Assembly: GCF_048771995.1 (NCBI RefSeq)
Contig: NC_133060.1
Span: 3,343,501-3,407,500 of the forward strand
Direction of reading: 5' to 3'
Length of the DNA: 64,000 nt
From: Taeniopygia guttata
Lineage: Eukaryota > Chordata > Aves > Passeriformes > Estrildidae
The notes under the pieces were generated by a model. It had not been told where the DNA came from. It saw only the letters and a program-made list of their open reading frames with translations, and ran no database searches. Positions 44,451 to 57,521 of this stretch are shown here, in pieces (the stretch's first letter is position 1; each line of letters starts with the position of its first letter). A program made the position numbers and the translations under genes.

Positions 44451-44566
44451 GGCAGGACAGTGAGAAGTAAAACAAAGCTTTAAAAACACCTTCTGCCCTT
44501 CCCTCCCTCCTTCCCAGCTCTACCTCCCCCCAGTGGGTGCAGGGAGACAGGGAATGGGGGCTCAGG

Positions 44567-45061
44567 TCAGTTCATCCCCTGTTGTTTCTCCTGCTGCTCG
44601 GGGAGAGGAGTCGTTCCCTGCTGGGCCAGGGGTCCCTCCTGGAGACACTTCTCCATGAACTTCTCCACGGTGAGTTCATCCCACGGACAGCAGTTCTCCA
44701 CAAACTGCTGCAGCGTGGCTCGCTCCTCCATGGGCTCACAGGTCCTGGCAGGGCCCTGCTCCAGCGTGGGCTCCTCTCCAGGGGTTTGCAGGTCCCTGCC
44801 AGCTCCCTGCTCCAGCACAGGTTTCTCACGGGGTCGCAGCCTCCGCTCAGGCATCCCCCTGCTCCGGCACGGGCTCCTGCAGGCGCTGCAGGTGCATCTC
44901 TGCCCTCCGTGCCCTCCATGGGCTGCAGGGCCCAGCTGCCTCACCAGGGACTGACCAGGGAATCTCAGGGCAATCAGCTCCAGCAGCTGGAGCAGCTCCT
45001 GCCCCTCTTGCCCTGCCCTGCCCTGCCCTGCCCTGGGGGTGTGCAGAGCTGCTCCTCTCAC
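44567..45061 (-). CDS. Hypothetical protein with repeated acidic Cys-Pro-Trp blocks
   Basis: An open minus-strand frame of 164 codons ends TGA at 44567 with EKQQGMN. I do not recognise a named family. The C-terminal half has repeated amphipathic blocks of the form TLxQFVENCCPWDE / TVEKFMEKC, each about 20 residues, plus PxLEQGxxR segments. The regular block spacing and the Cys/Trp conservation look more like real coding sequence than chance. The N-terminal part (Pro/Arg/Gly-rich) is less convincing, so the true start or an upstream exon is unknown; no clear acceptor was fixed. Confidence 0.35.
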   Translation of the reverse strand: MRGAALHTPRAGQGRAGQEGQELLQLLELIALRFPGQSLVRQLGPAAHGGHGGQRCTCSACRSPCRSRGMPERRLRPREKPVLEQGAGRDLQTPGEEPTLEQGPARTCEPMEERATLQQFVENCCPWDELTVEKFMEKCLQEGPLAQQGTTPLPEQQEKQQGMN

Positions 45062-45309
45062 ATGTCCTCACCCTGCTCCTCCCTGCTCTCAGTCACAGCT
45101 CCAGGATCACTCATTTTCTTAAATCTCTTATCCCAAAGGCATTACCACCATTTCTTACTGGGTCAGCCTTGGCCAGCAGCCGGTCTATCCTGGAGCAGCT
45201 GGAATTGACTCTGTGGGACATGGAGGAGCAGCTGCTCTCACAGAAGGTGCTCCTAGAGCCCCTCCCTTACCAGGTGCTCCAGCCCTCCCCAAGGCACAGA
45301 GAGAGAGCA

Positions 45310-48040
45310 GAATGGACAACATTGCTCATCTACTGTGTCCCTCACCGAGATCACCTAAGTCTCTTATTCAGCTCCACGCTTCATGATGGGCAGTGGTAAT
45401 TTGAAAGCTCTAGATAGACACAGAGACCTCAAGTAATGAGCTGCAGAACAAATATCTCTCACTATAAATCAAGCAAAAAAAGTAATTAAAACCAATCTAG
45501 CAAACTAAGCATGAAATGAATGCAGAACTGTTCCATCAGAGGAAACCCTGCTGCACTGCAACTTGGAATTTTTTTTTCCACTTTCTTTTAAAGCTGTGAT
45601 CCTGAAGTGCAAATATAGAGACGGTGAGGGGAGAAGCAGCAGAGTTCAGAGTATAAGGCCCCCTCACACACAACAGGATGGTGGGAATAGTCTAGTACCT
45701 TATAAAAAATATAGCAGTACTACTGTTTTCAGTACATCAGAGAAGAGGAAATAATTGATCTCTTTTTTTCATTTCACCTTCTTCAAAGTAGTCAATAGTT
45801 TAAATTTCAGATAAGAAGCAAAGAGGAAGAACGGGACAAAGATTGAAAGCACATGCTGCTTGGACACGGATGTTATTCCAAGTAAACCCTATAACTGTGC
45901 ATTAGATTATGCACTGCTTTCTCAATGCAATACTTGTGTAGCAATTTAAGCTGGCCAGCAGAGTACTTCAGTCTGTTACTAGATCTATTGGACTCTTCCC
46001 TTCTCTCTGCTTTTCCAGCTCCTGAAAAATCCACTAGATGATAGCAGCAGGAAGCTCAGGTGCCTTACTGGGATCTCTTTCCCAGCCGGGAGCACAAACC
46101 AACCCAGACACAGCTGCTCACTGATAGTTCAGTCTCCTCTGCCACACGGGGGTTTTGTGCCCATCCTGCAACCTGACCACGGCTTCTCCTCCAGGGAACA
46201 CCTGGCAGAGTTATTAACATATTTTCCCTGGGTGCAAAAGTCAACTTAATGGAGTACAATGACAGCAGAAAGCCAAAGCCTCGTATTCTCGTAACACAAA
46301 AAGCACTTTTGAAGGGTTTCTGATGTTCTTCACCCAAAACAAAGCTTTCCTCAAAATCCATCAAGTTGTAGTAATGAGTTCCACCTCATAATCAATATGA
46401 AAATCTAGTTAAAGTCTGAGGGTATAACAATAGCTTTGAGCATAACATCAAGACTTCCATATCACCACCATGTGGTTTTTTCAATAGTGGAAACCTACAG
46501 AAATACTTAATATTTAGGTTTTGTATTGGTCTTGTCTCGAGGGGTTTTTGTGGTTAGTTTGGATTTTTGTTTGGTTTGGGTTTTTTCCATGAAAAATACT
46601 GTAAGGTATTTGTTTGCATCCAAAATTGACTTGCAATCTGTCAAATTCTTGAGCTTTTGGTTTCCTTCCCTATAAGACAATTGCCAACCAGTAAATAAAG
46701 GCAGCACCTTTGTCCCAGATTTAACTAGTACTGCATTCTGACTGTCTGAAGTAAGGCTCTACAGACATATACTGTATCAGTTTTGGTTTTACTTGATCGT
46801 GTTTTATTTTCTTGGACCTCTCAGATCACAACAGATAATGCCTCTAATGTCAGGGAAGTGCTTTTGCAAGTAGAAAAACTCCAGCTGCAAATAACCAATT
46901 GTTAGTACCACCAGTACCAATGACCCTGATTTATGTAGTTTGTTTGAGCAACATTCCTTGTGGCAGAAAACAGTAATCTGGCCTGTACATTTAATGCATC
47001 TATTCTGGGAGATTTAAACTCGCCATTTAAAGACTCCTGTTTAACTTCCATCCCTTCTATCTCCCCCTCCAAATATAACCCATCATTCCTGAAATGCTAT
47101 CAATTAAGCCTTGTATTCTTGACTTTACACATTGTAATTCTGAATGTTTTAGATGTAATGAAGTAGTTGCATTCACACAGATATAAGCACAGTTTAATAG
47201 ACCTAGAGGGCCCTTGAAAATGGAAGTCAGGAAAAAGGCTCCACTCTAAATTAGCATGTTGCAAATTGTCACCAAGATTAAAATGCATGTGTAGTGCTGA
47301 AAATTACCTTACTGCTTCATGAATGAGGAGTCAATCTACCCAAACCCTAAGGAGAAGCAAAGAGATGGGAGAAACAAAAGCCCAGGAATTTTTTTGAGTA
47401 CAATCTACCCTGTCTCTTAAATCTGCAAATAACATGAACTGCTACAATTCACAAAGAATGAGGCAGACCTGGCACATAAAGTTGTCTACCACCATCTAAT
47501 CCATATGCGTACCCCAAGTCAGAAAGAATTTTCACTAGATATTGCTGAATTTTGCAACTATATAAAACAGCTGCTTTTCTACTGCAAACTACCTATTATA
47601 AAGGTATTTGCATGTTTTCCCTGCATTTGTTTTTCTCTGAAGGTCTGCAGATTTGGGGAGAAATGGGTGGAAAGAGTGTCAATCCTGCTGCAGCTCTGTG
47701 TAGTGGGTGCCCTCTGATGGGTCAGCATGAATTGTCCTTAATTTCTTAATAATTCATATGTGATCTATTCCTTTAATCTTTCTCAGAGAAAATACTGTGA
47801 AAGAAATGGAGTATCAGATAGTGCAGGGAGACTGAATTCCGCCCTGTTCCTTGCAGGCAGTCCTTGTGTACAATGCTAGCTTTGTGTTTACCTGAGGACA
47901 GAACCTTCTACAGGTGTCTCAAGTTGCAGGGAGAAGCCAGGCCTCCTTCCCCCAGCAAGGACAGGGAGCAGGCTCTGGCCAAGGCCTGTGCTGCTCTTGC
48001 TCCTTCTCCCTGTGCCCAGGGTTTGCTCTCTTCTTCCCAG
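45310..48040. other. Intergenic or intron; nothing recognised
   Basis: AT-rich single-copy-looking sequence without splice-bounded exons or recognised repeats. If the TOGARAM-like gene to the right is complete, this could be one of its introns; no earlier TOG exon was found anywhere to its left. Confidence 0.4.
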
Positions 48041-51000
48041 GAGCCGCTGTGCCCAGGTGCGGGAGTGCGCGGCCGAGCTCCTCCTGTCTTTGATGGAGAG
48101 AATGGGAGTCACAAAGCTCGCAGACACCCCCAGGGTTGAGATGCTGGCACACGTGGCAGGGAAGCTTGCTCAGGACTGTCACCAGGACACAAGGTAATGA
48201 TCTTCATTTCACCTCCTCAAACAGGAAAACCGTTTTGTGTCTGGCTAGAAAGGTAAAACCACAAATTAATGGAAACTAAAGGAAATAATAAGGGACCTCA
48301 TGATGTGGCTAAGGGGCACAGACTCAGAGAATATGCTGAGTTGGAATGGACCTGTCAGGGTCACCCAGTCCAGCTCCTGGCCATGTGCAGGGGGCCCCAA
48401 GAGTCACTCCACATGCCTGGGAGCATTGTCCAAACACTTCTTGAGCTCAGTCAGCCTTGGTGCTGTGACCCCTGCTTTGGGTTGCCTGGGAAATGACTGT
48501 AGTGGGTAACCTGAGGTTGGCCAGCAAAAAGGTGCATTGCCAACTTCCTGTAACTTGAAGGATTCTTACTGAGATCAAAAGAGCTCCAATTAGCCAGTCA
48601 AACAGTTTTGTTTGGTCTTAGGTGCACAACACAAAGCCAAAGTGTTGGCTAATGTTATTCACTGAAGGATCCAAAATATCTGTTTCTCATTAAGACTTTC
48701 CTAGAAATATTTCAGGGTTTGTTAGCCAATGTATTCAGTCTTTCTAAATCCCTTCTGCAGATTTCTGCAATGCTGTTATCTGTGACTCAGTGACCTCCAA
48801 AATTCTTCTTGAAGAAGACTGTGGTTTCCTAGTGGCCAAAGCAACCCAAACCACCAAAAGCCCCTTACTTTGATGATGAAATTCCCATTAATAGCTGCCA
48901 AGAACACCAGAGCAACTAGCTGTCTCTGTGCATGCATATAGTATAGAATAATCAATAGGATGCATGAGGTGTTTTGTCCTGGCTTCCCTGCCAGTTAAAT
49001 AAAGGCAAATTATTGTGCGATGGCAGCAGGACACTGCTAATAGGCTCTGACAACAAAGCAGATGTGTTTTGCATGTTCTCTGGGAATACCCACAGTTTCA
49101 GAGTGAAATGGTATTTTTCTGTGGCCCCACATTCTCCTCTTGTCTCTTGTGTTCAGCTGACAACACTGTGCAGTGTCAAGTGGAGGGAAATCTCCCTCTT
49201 TGCTGAGTAGGAAATGCCTTCTCATGCAAGGATTGCACCTGACGAGTTTAAGATATCATCCTCTTCTGTTAAAACTCTTCCTTTGTTCATTTTTTCGTTT
49301 CCTTCCTTCCTCCCTTCCTCCCTTCCTCCCTTCCTTTCTCCCATCCTTCCTTAGGCATTTTGGACAGGAGATGGTGAAGGTGTTTCTGAGTCACCAAAAA
49401 TTGAAAATGCTTTTGGAACGATCTCTTTCCACCTGTGACCTGGAAGACATTCTGACAAGAATTAAGAAGAAAGTAAGTGCTTGGCAGGAGAAATGTCTCC
49501 TTTGTGCAAGTATTGCCACTGCTCATACGAGGTCAAACATACCCAATCTGTCTTTATCTCATTCCTCTTCTGCTGCATCATTTTGCTCCTGGGAATGAGC
49601 TGTTAAACCTCAGCCTGTTCATTTGCAGGCCACAAAGGGACTGATATTATTAGGGAAAAATGGAAGTTTTGAATATTTTGAATATTGGTCATAAAGAAGA
49701 AAGGGAAAGAGGAGAAAATGGATTTATATTTAAGAGTAAGGCCCCCACCACGCTCTCCCTGCTCTGCCCCCAGTAAAGCAATTAAGTGAGAATAGGAGAT
49801 AACAGAGTCTGAAGATAAGTGTATTTGCAAAAGACACCAGAAGTAGTAGTACCAAGAAAATTTCTAAATATACAAAAGATGTCCAAGTTAATCCTAGCTG
49901 CTACAATTACAATCTGTCTTTTGGGAATACTGCCCTACTGTCACGCCCTGTGGAGCTGGAAGAAGCTTGGTGAATCCAGCAGCATCCAGCGAAAAATCCT
50001 TTGTTTGTTTGGAGAGGGATTTTACTTTTTTTAATTGAAAATATAGAAGGGAGTCTGCCTTTCTGCAGGCACAGGGAGAGTGAGTGTTGAACCAAATCAA
50101 CTTCCAAACAATGGGCCGATCCCCAAAGAGTCCCATTTTTTCTGCTGCTTCCTTTAAGAACACTCATTGCCTACCAGTTTGCATGATTCCCATTTGTGCT
50201 CAAGATGAATGAATTTGGGGGTTTAGACTGCTGCTCAGTATGGTAGCACCCATAACCTGCCTTGGGCTATAGAAAACAAAGAGTTGGCATCACTGAACCT
50301 CTGGTCTGTTTCTTTCTGTATGTTAGGAAATGTTTACCTAAGCTTTGATAGCAGTGATCCTGGTTCTAACTGGTGTTTTAAACAGGGAATTTCCTATTTT
50401 ATATTCTAAAGATTGATGGGGTTTCTCCGTGTCTTTGTAGGGGATGGAAAACCAGAAGAGTGAATGCCCATCTGCCAAGGAGCCGGTGGAGAAGAGGAAT
50501 GATGGCCCGAAGAAGCCCCAGGACACGATGCCTTCTAGCAAACGGTACTGAGCACTTTTGTGAGATGTGACCAAGCACATGACAAGCTTTACATGGCTCT
50601 CCCTCAGGAAAATCTTTCTGGCAGAGATTACCAGTGCCAGGGATTGTTTCCTCTCCCTACAAACGCTCTAGGATAAAAAATGTCTACCTCTGCATTACAC
50701 TGAACACAACTTCTCTGGAGGGGTTTTCACAAAAATGGAGAGACAAAAAGACACCCATTGGTTGCAGCTCAGACAATCCACTGCAATGCCAAGGGCACAG
50801 TTGTGGAGGCTATGCCAGGGCCAAGTTTCTGCTGCCTGACTTGGGATAGTAAATTCAACCAGGGCTTTTTTCATCTGAGTGGAATCTTTTTCAGATGGGT
50901 ATTTTGATGAGAAGTCCCAGTCTAGAAGCAAGATGCCATTCCACAAAGATGCAGTCCTCATCCATGTGGTTTGGCCTGGCTGAATCATGGTTTTCTTACC

Positions 51001-54000
51001 CTCAAACAGTACCAAGTTTGAGTAGTAAGTAGCAAGGCAATTCCTGAGCAGCTTTGGTCAACAGGTGTCTCAATGTGGGCTTTTTGTCTTGATATTCCTG
51101 TCCTTCATATAGGTTGCTTGATGGACAGCATGCTTGGTTGATTTCCTCCTCTGCTGAAATCAGCATTTAAGAAGGAATTTTGTCCTCGCTGTCTCTCCAT
51201 GCCAATGGCAGAGACTTGTACCTGTTCTCCTCTGATAACAGAGGGGATTTATTTAGCTCTGTCACACTCAGTGGTGTCAGGAAAGTGACCACGTGCCTCA
51301 GGAGCATGGCTAGCATCTTCCCGTGCTCATGAATGAGAGAGGTTGATCCAGGAGAATTGTTCCCAGTGGGGTTGTTAAGCTGTGGATCTGGTCTCTAGGG
51401 AAGCAAATGAAATGTGAGCATAGTTCTGGGATGTCTGGCTTCTGTTTTTATCTCTGTTACTGATTTTCTGGATCCTTCAGATATGTCCCTGTTCATTTGT
51501 TCAGATGCATCTGAGCTACTTTTCCAAATTGTCATGGCTGGTTGTAGAGGCACTTCTCCAGAGCAATGAGTTGCCTTATTATAAGACACACACGTCCCAT
51601 ATGAGGAGGCATTTAAACTTGGAAGTGGCGTCTCTCTTTCCCCACAAAGCAATGTGACCTGTGTGCCTTGGAAGCCATCTGAAGATAGATCAGATGCATC
51701 TCATCCTTGGTTTTCCTGAGTGAGCAGTGTGAGAATGTCACTTGCAGATTGTCTCCCATAATGATTGTCACAAGGTTCACATTGTTCTTCAGAGCCTCAT
51801 TATTTTCTAGCTTGAAATCACATCATTAGGAAAGCTCCTCAAGATATTTGCTCACATTTAACTGAAGGTATCATCACCAACAGGTTCTAATTTGGTTTTG
51901 TTTTCCAGGGTGGAATCTACTTCTGATGGACGCCTATTACACCGTGCGAAAGCCCAGGTCACGTTACCTGCAGCTGTGGAAGAGATGGATATGCTCCAGA
52001 AGCTTTACCACCTCCTGCAAGCCAAGGGGTCTCAGGCACGGCTGGAAGGAGTGGCACTCCTCCTAGAGCTGTGCAAAAGCAGCCCCCAGCTAATCTCCAA
52101 GAACATTGTCCAAGTATGTAGGGTATTTTCATTCTTCCCTTCCTTTAACTCCTTTCCCAAGCCTGTAGGGTAAAGGTAATTCAGTGTGTCTTGGCACAAC
52201 ATCCTGGCTGTTTGGGACAGGCTGGTCCCTCTTACCCAGACAAATTTAATTCAGGTCCAGGCTTCAGGACAAGTTATTTCAGTCCAGCTGTATTTGTCTG
52301 GCAGGTGCCTGTTGAGGCTGTTCATCAGATGATGACAGAATTTTCTTCTGGTGTAACTGCTGCTGTCTCCTACTCCCAGTTGGGTTAACTGAAGGGAATC
52401 CAGCCACTGAAAGCATGGCAATTATTATCCAGATTAAAAATGGGTTTGCATGGGGAACAGAAGTATCAGGCTGGGTTGGTTTAAACCCAGGATTTTTTAA
52501 ACAATACATCTGTAAACTCCATCTTGTCTTACACAGGCACAACTCTGGCTACTCATTTCCATCCTTGTCCCTATTCCTCTTGGTAAAGACAGTTCTCAGC
52601 CTTCTTGGGGAGCCTTTTTTTCTCTTTGGAAAAGGAGGAAAACAGCTAAGGACAGATCTCTGCCTTCTCCTCCCAGTAGTTGCTTTTTCCCTTTTTCCAG
52701 AAAAAGGTGCCTGATAATGTGGCTGTCAAGGGGACTGAACCTGCTCTAATGAGAGCTGTACAGCACATTGCATTTCAGAAGTCCACCTTTTACTTAGAGA
52801 AGTGGTCTGGATCCTGGAGGGGTTGATTGGAGACCTGCACTTCTCCAGACACAGATTCTGAGACAAACAAAATAAAACTTAGATCTCCTCCAGCCATAGT
52901 TTTGGAAAAATCATAATTGCCCTCAGTATTTGAGGCAACTGTATAGAAAAATGGGCATTGTAAATATCTGCTTCCATACTTGTAAAGCAAAGGTAGCCTT
53001 TTGCATTAATAAATAGAATTGATTTAATGATGATGCCATAGGAACTATTCTGTCCCCAACCAAAACACTTAAAAACAGAAGAAAATCATTCAAGCAGCAT
53101 GAGGTTGCACAACCATTCCAGTGAGTGGCCCACAGGAAAACAGTGAAATTGTGCAAGCAAGTGCTGACCTGAGAGAAAGGATCTCCTGAGTGCTGCATCC
53201 ACACTTTAAACAAGGACATTTTAATCCAGCTTTCATGTTGCTTGTTCTCTTCACAGATTTTTGATTATTTTGTCCTGAGAATATGTGACAGCCACAAGAA
53301 AGTGAGGCAGAAGGCGCTGGACGTGCTGGCTGAAATCATCGGCCTCCTGGATGATGCCATGAACCCTGTGATGATCCGCTTGGTAGAAGGAATAGCAAAG
53401 AACCTGAGCTCAAATGATCCCGGGGTTCATGTCGCAGCTGTGAGAGCGCTGGAAAAATCCGTTGCTCATTTAGGTGAGGCTGAGCCCTGGCAGGGACTCC
53501 CCTCAACTGCGTCTCCATCTGTCCTACACAAGAGAACACTGAGTGCATTGACAGCTGCTGTTGTCTGTGGAATGCTCCAGCTGACACCCACCAGAAGCTG
53601 TGGAGGTGCAGCCCTTATGCACCAGTCTCCCAACAGGCTTGCATGTGATCAGCATTTCCCAAAAGTCCCAGGAGCCCTTGGCTCTGTGCTGCTTGTCTGA
53701 AGAGCGAGTCCCGGACTACAGCTTTACTACAATTCAGGGGCAAAGGGGTTTTGGAGTTTTCTTGGGCCCCGTTTGACTTCCCAAAAGAACAGCTTGGCTG
53801 TTGGCATGAAGGGACACTGGCCCATCAGAGCTTCTGCAGAGCAGCCACCTGGAAGGCTCTACATTATAGGCATTAGCTGCCTATTTTCCCTTTTTCTTCT
53901 TTGTCTTCTTTTTTCAAAGGGGAACTTACAATTCACCAAGTTCATTTCTTTATAACAAACAAGTCTAAATCCAGCTGTCAATGGTGCCTTGTTCCACATA

Positions 54001-55735
54001 TTGTTTTGCGTGGGGCAAGATTGCTCTAGCAAATACCTACATGGGCACTGGCTGCTCGAAATTCCTTTGCCACGCAGATTTATGTCAGCTCTGAAAATGG
54101 CTGAAAAATTGAGTGTTTGAAGAGGTCTCCAAGGGGCATTTCCACTTTCTCCACCTCAGCTGCTCTGTGACTCAGGAACTGCCTGAGTCAGCGCCTTTCT
54201 GTGTCCCAAGGATGGAGTTCTTCCTTTTTGCTGTGGGATACAAACCCTTTTCACTGCTTACATGTGACTGACCTCTTGAGATCCCTGATGTGAAATGTTT
54301 TAACAAAGCTCCTGGTACAGAAGACAAGCTTGGATTTACAAATGTGAAAGGAGAGCTTTTCTTTTGGGATTTTAAACCCTGCCAAGTAGGCTGGAAGGAA
54401 AGATGAAAAGGGTTCAAAAATCAGCAGAAATTTATTTTCTTGTATAAAATGGAGTTGCTCCTGCCCTTTCCCTCCTCACTGTCCTTTCTCCTATGACCTC
54501 AGAAGAGTGAGCAAAAACATGTGTTTCACTTGTAGATAAAGTATCACTGATGAAAGAGTTCAGCCACCAATGGAGCCAACTGAGTGGCCAAGCTCTGCTG
54601 GATGTCGCAGAGTGTATCGCAGGTATGGCCTCCAAATATACTGCTGGTAGTAAATTTCTGTCTGTGTTTGATATAGTTCAGTTCAGAAAATGAGCAGAGA
54701 GATTTCAGAAACAATGTGGGAAAAATACTTGTGTTTTGGTTACATTTCAATCTGCTGTGTAGCATTTTTCTCTCTCTATGCCCGTATTTCAGTGGACATT
54801 AGAAGAAAAAATGCCATTAACACTGGGAGAGGAAATGCCATTAAAATGCGGAGATGCCCAAATGCCACGGCAATGGGGTCTGGGTAATTAAGACACGCTG
54901 AAGTTTGAAACAGCTCTGTGTTGGGAGCTACAAAAACATTCTGCCAAAGACACCAGCTAGTCACTGATGTTTCTAATCCAGCTGTCGAGCAGCAGCCATC
55001 TCTGGTGGGCTGGAGCTTTGAAGTGTGTTCTAATACTGCCCTTTGCTGTGTGCCACTGAGAAAGGGAAGAGTCAGATTAGACTTTTGGCACTTGAAATCA
55101 AAGTCACAGACATGGAGTCACCCCTTTTACTAGAAATCTTTCAATTGCCTCTCTAGGGTGCATTTCCAAATCTTCAGTGTGGGTTTAGACAACTCCTTAA
55201 TGGGAATAAAATGCAATTTGACATTTCAGTCATTGTTCATGCAGAAACAGATTGTGAAATAATTTAGTAAAGGTACAAAGTCTGCCACAGGTACAAGGCT
55301 CTGGTTGGAGAAATTAGTCCTGAGGGGTTGGTGGTTCTGTTTCAAGGATGACCAGCTGCTTTGCCCGTATCTGGATCATGGGGCTCCATGTGCTATTTCA
55401 CTGATCTTAGCCAGAGGGGCTTCCAAGAAGCAAAAGCAGAGGTAGATCCTTGTTTGCATGGAGCTTGGTGGGTAAGAAGCTGTGCCTCTGTCCCGGCAGA
55501 GCTCGTGGAGTGGGTTTATGCCAGGAGCCCTGAAGTTGTCCAGCGCTATGCCCTGCCCGTGCTCTGGTCCTTCCTGGACAACAAAGGGCTGCCTGTCCAC
55601 AGTGCCAACATCCGCACTGTGGCCACCAAGCTTGCCCTGGCCCTCTACGAGGCGATGGGCAACAAGCTGAAGAAATGTGCAGCCAGCAAGCCTCCACACA
55701 TGCTGGAGAACCTCTCCAACATTTTGTACTGGTGA
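48041..55735 (+). CDS. TOGARAM2: TOGARAM2-like protein, last seven exons (5' end not in window)
   Basis: Plus-strand exons: 48041-48193, 49355-49472, 50441-50544, 51909-52113, 53257-53473, 54536-54622 and 55500-55735 (stop TGA). Borders are GT/AG and phases agree throughout, giving about 372 codons. They encode the end of one TOG/HEAT array (VRECAAELLLSLMERMGVTK; KLAQDCHQDTR; HFGQEMVKVFLSHQKL), a Lys/Pro-rich linker (exon 3), and a C-terminal TOG domain (HKKVRQKALDVLAEIIGLLD; WVYARSPEVVQRYALPVLW) finishing NLSNILYW. TOGARAM proteins bind tubulin and regulate axonemal and ciliary microtubules. The family call is firm; TOGARAM2 rather than TOGARAM1 is my best judgement. The upstream TOG exons are not seen, so the gene is either longer with a large intron or a 5'-truncated paralogue. 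A CR1 lies in intron 1 as seen here. Confidence 0.82.
48310..48490 (-). mobile_element. CR1 LINE fragment
   Basis: The plus strand is the reverse complement of a CR1 3' region: GAGTTGGAATGGACCTGTCA, GGTCACCCAGTCCAGCTCCT, GGGAGCATTGTCCAAACACT and TTCTTGAGCTCAG in order. It lies in an intron of the TOGARAM-like gene. Confidence 0.8.
49300..49353. repeat. CT-rich microsatellite forming a splice polypyrimidine tract
   Basis: CCTTCCTTCCTCCCTTCCTCCC-type units run directly into the TTAG acceptor of the TOGARAM exon starting at 49355. The repeat itself supplies the polypyrimidine tract. Confidence 0.85.
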
Positions 55736-56193
55736 AGGCAGGATGTTCTCCAGGAAGATGACCAAGTGCTGAGTTGGACACCTCCAGATTTGACTTCTTA
55801 GCTGTGCCAAAAATGACAAAACACTAAGGAAGGGTGTGCATTGGCCCCCGCTCTCTCCATCGCCCTTCCTAGTCATGACATGGGGGGCCTGAAGAAACTC
55901 CAGACTGAAGACAAGGTGAAGGCTGAGCATGGATCAGCCTCACACAGAGGTGAGGGGGGAGCTGGGCCACTCTCCGGAGGGAGGAAGGGTCCTGTGGCAG
56001 CCCAGAGAGCCTGTGCACATTGCCAGGGAACAGCTGTGCCCCTGGCGTGCTTCAAGTGTCTGCCAGCAGGAACATGTTTCCCTGTGCAGCTGTTTAGAAG
56101 TTGGCAGGAAATGTGTCCCATGAAATCTAGAGCTCAAGCTGCTTTAGGTTTGCATTGTGACATCTGTTAAAACTTTGTGTCTTCACTTTGCAG

Positions 56194-56327
56194 ACCTGAC
56201 TGGCTATCCTCTTACCAAGAGGTTTTCTCTGGACACTCCTGATTGTCTCTTACCCGCAAAGTCCTTGCTTCCCATCCAGAAGAGCTCTCATCCCTCCAAG
56301 CTCAGGAAGAAGCTGCCGCCTGCCTGA
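56194..56327 (+). other. Exon-like stretch downstream of the TOGARAM stop
   Basis: A strong acceptor (CTTCACTTTGCAG) precedes a 134-bp phase-1 open stretch ending TGA, encoding DLTGYPLTKRF and a basic KLRKKLPPA end. The phase would match the donor at 54622 or a donor after 55950 (CACAGAG/GTGAGG). It may be an alternative terminal exon. AATAAA signals lie at about 56490-56510. Confidence 0.35.
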
Positions 56328-56519
56328 AGAGTAGTTGAAGAATAGGATTTATGCATTAGTCTTCATAGATATAGATATACATATGTTCTGATATTTAGAT
56401 GTAGTTTTGATTAAATATATTTTGATTGTATCTTGAAATTTTGATATTTTTAAGTGTATATATTTTATTCTTATGATTTTAAAAAAGGTAAATAAATAAA
56501 TAAAATTTAAATAAGCCAA

Positions 56520-57452
56520 GCGGAGAATGTGAGACCCAGACCTATCTAGCCTAGAGGTTATGGGAGTGCAGCTCACTCGATGTACCAGTGTCTCACCACA
56601 TCCTTTCATCACTGGGCCTCTCCTCTTCCTCTTTTATCACGTTTTCTTTGTGTCATTTGTGCTGCTCTTTGTCATTTGACATTACAATTCAGCCACCCAT
56701 TGACATGTCTGGGGGACAATGGACCCACAAGATCCTGTATAGTCAAAAGTTTTCCATGTAGATGTATTCTGTGCTCACAAAAGGCCTGAGCAAAGAAATC
56801 AAGAGGAGTGTGCCCAAATCCCAAAGCTTTGCTCCTTTGCAACCTCACACAGATCTGGCTCACGGGTGTTTTTAATCACAATTTCATAGGTATGAAGAGG
56901 ACATGAGAAAAGATGCACTGCTTTGGAAAAATCATCTGTATGTATATTTACCCAGGAGAGCAGTCCAACTGTGTTGTTTGCAACCTGTTTGCAGAAGGAT
57001 GATTGGACTGTGAGTCCAATAACAAGTGACAAGGGTTCCTCAAATCTTTTTACACTCCAGCCTGGGTGCCATTCAGACCACAGTTATAGGATAATACTGT
57101 AGTACATCCCACACACATTCTACCTCCAATAAAAGCTTGGCTTGTCTTAATAGAGTGAAATAAATAGAAGAGTAATAAAATGAACAGTTACACTGGTCAC
57201 TTTGGAATGACTCTCCTGCTTTCCAGTGTCAACCCTGCACCTCATGCTCCCAAGGCTTGTTACAAACAAGTGTCCGAGATTGCTTAAAAATTCTTTGGCA
57301 AGGTTCAGTAAAAGCCAGATTGAATATTGAGCAACAGCTCAACAAAATTCAATGGCAGCACTCACACTATTACTTACTAGTCGATTAAGGCACAACAAGG
57401 AAAAAAAGTAACAAAATACAGTCAATCAAACAAGAAATGTACTGAGAGCTAT

Positions 57453-57521
<69 letters not shown>

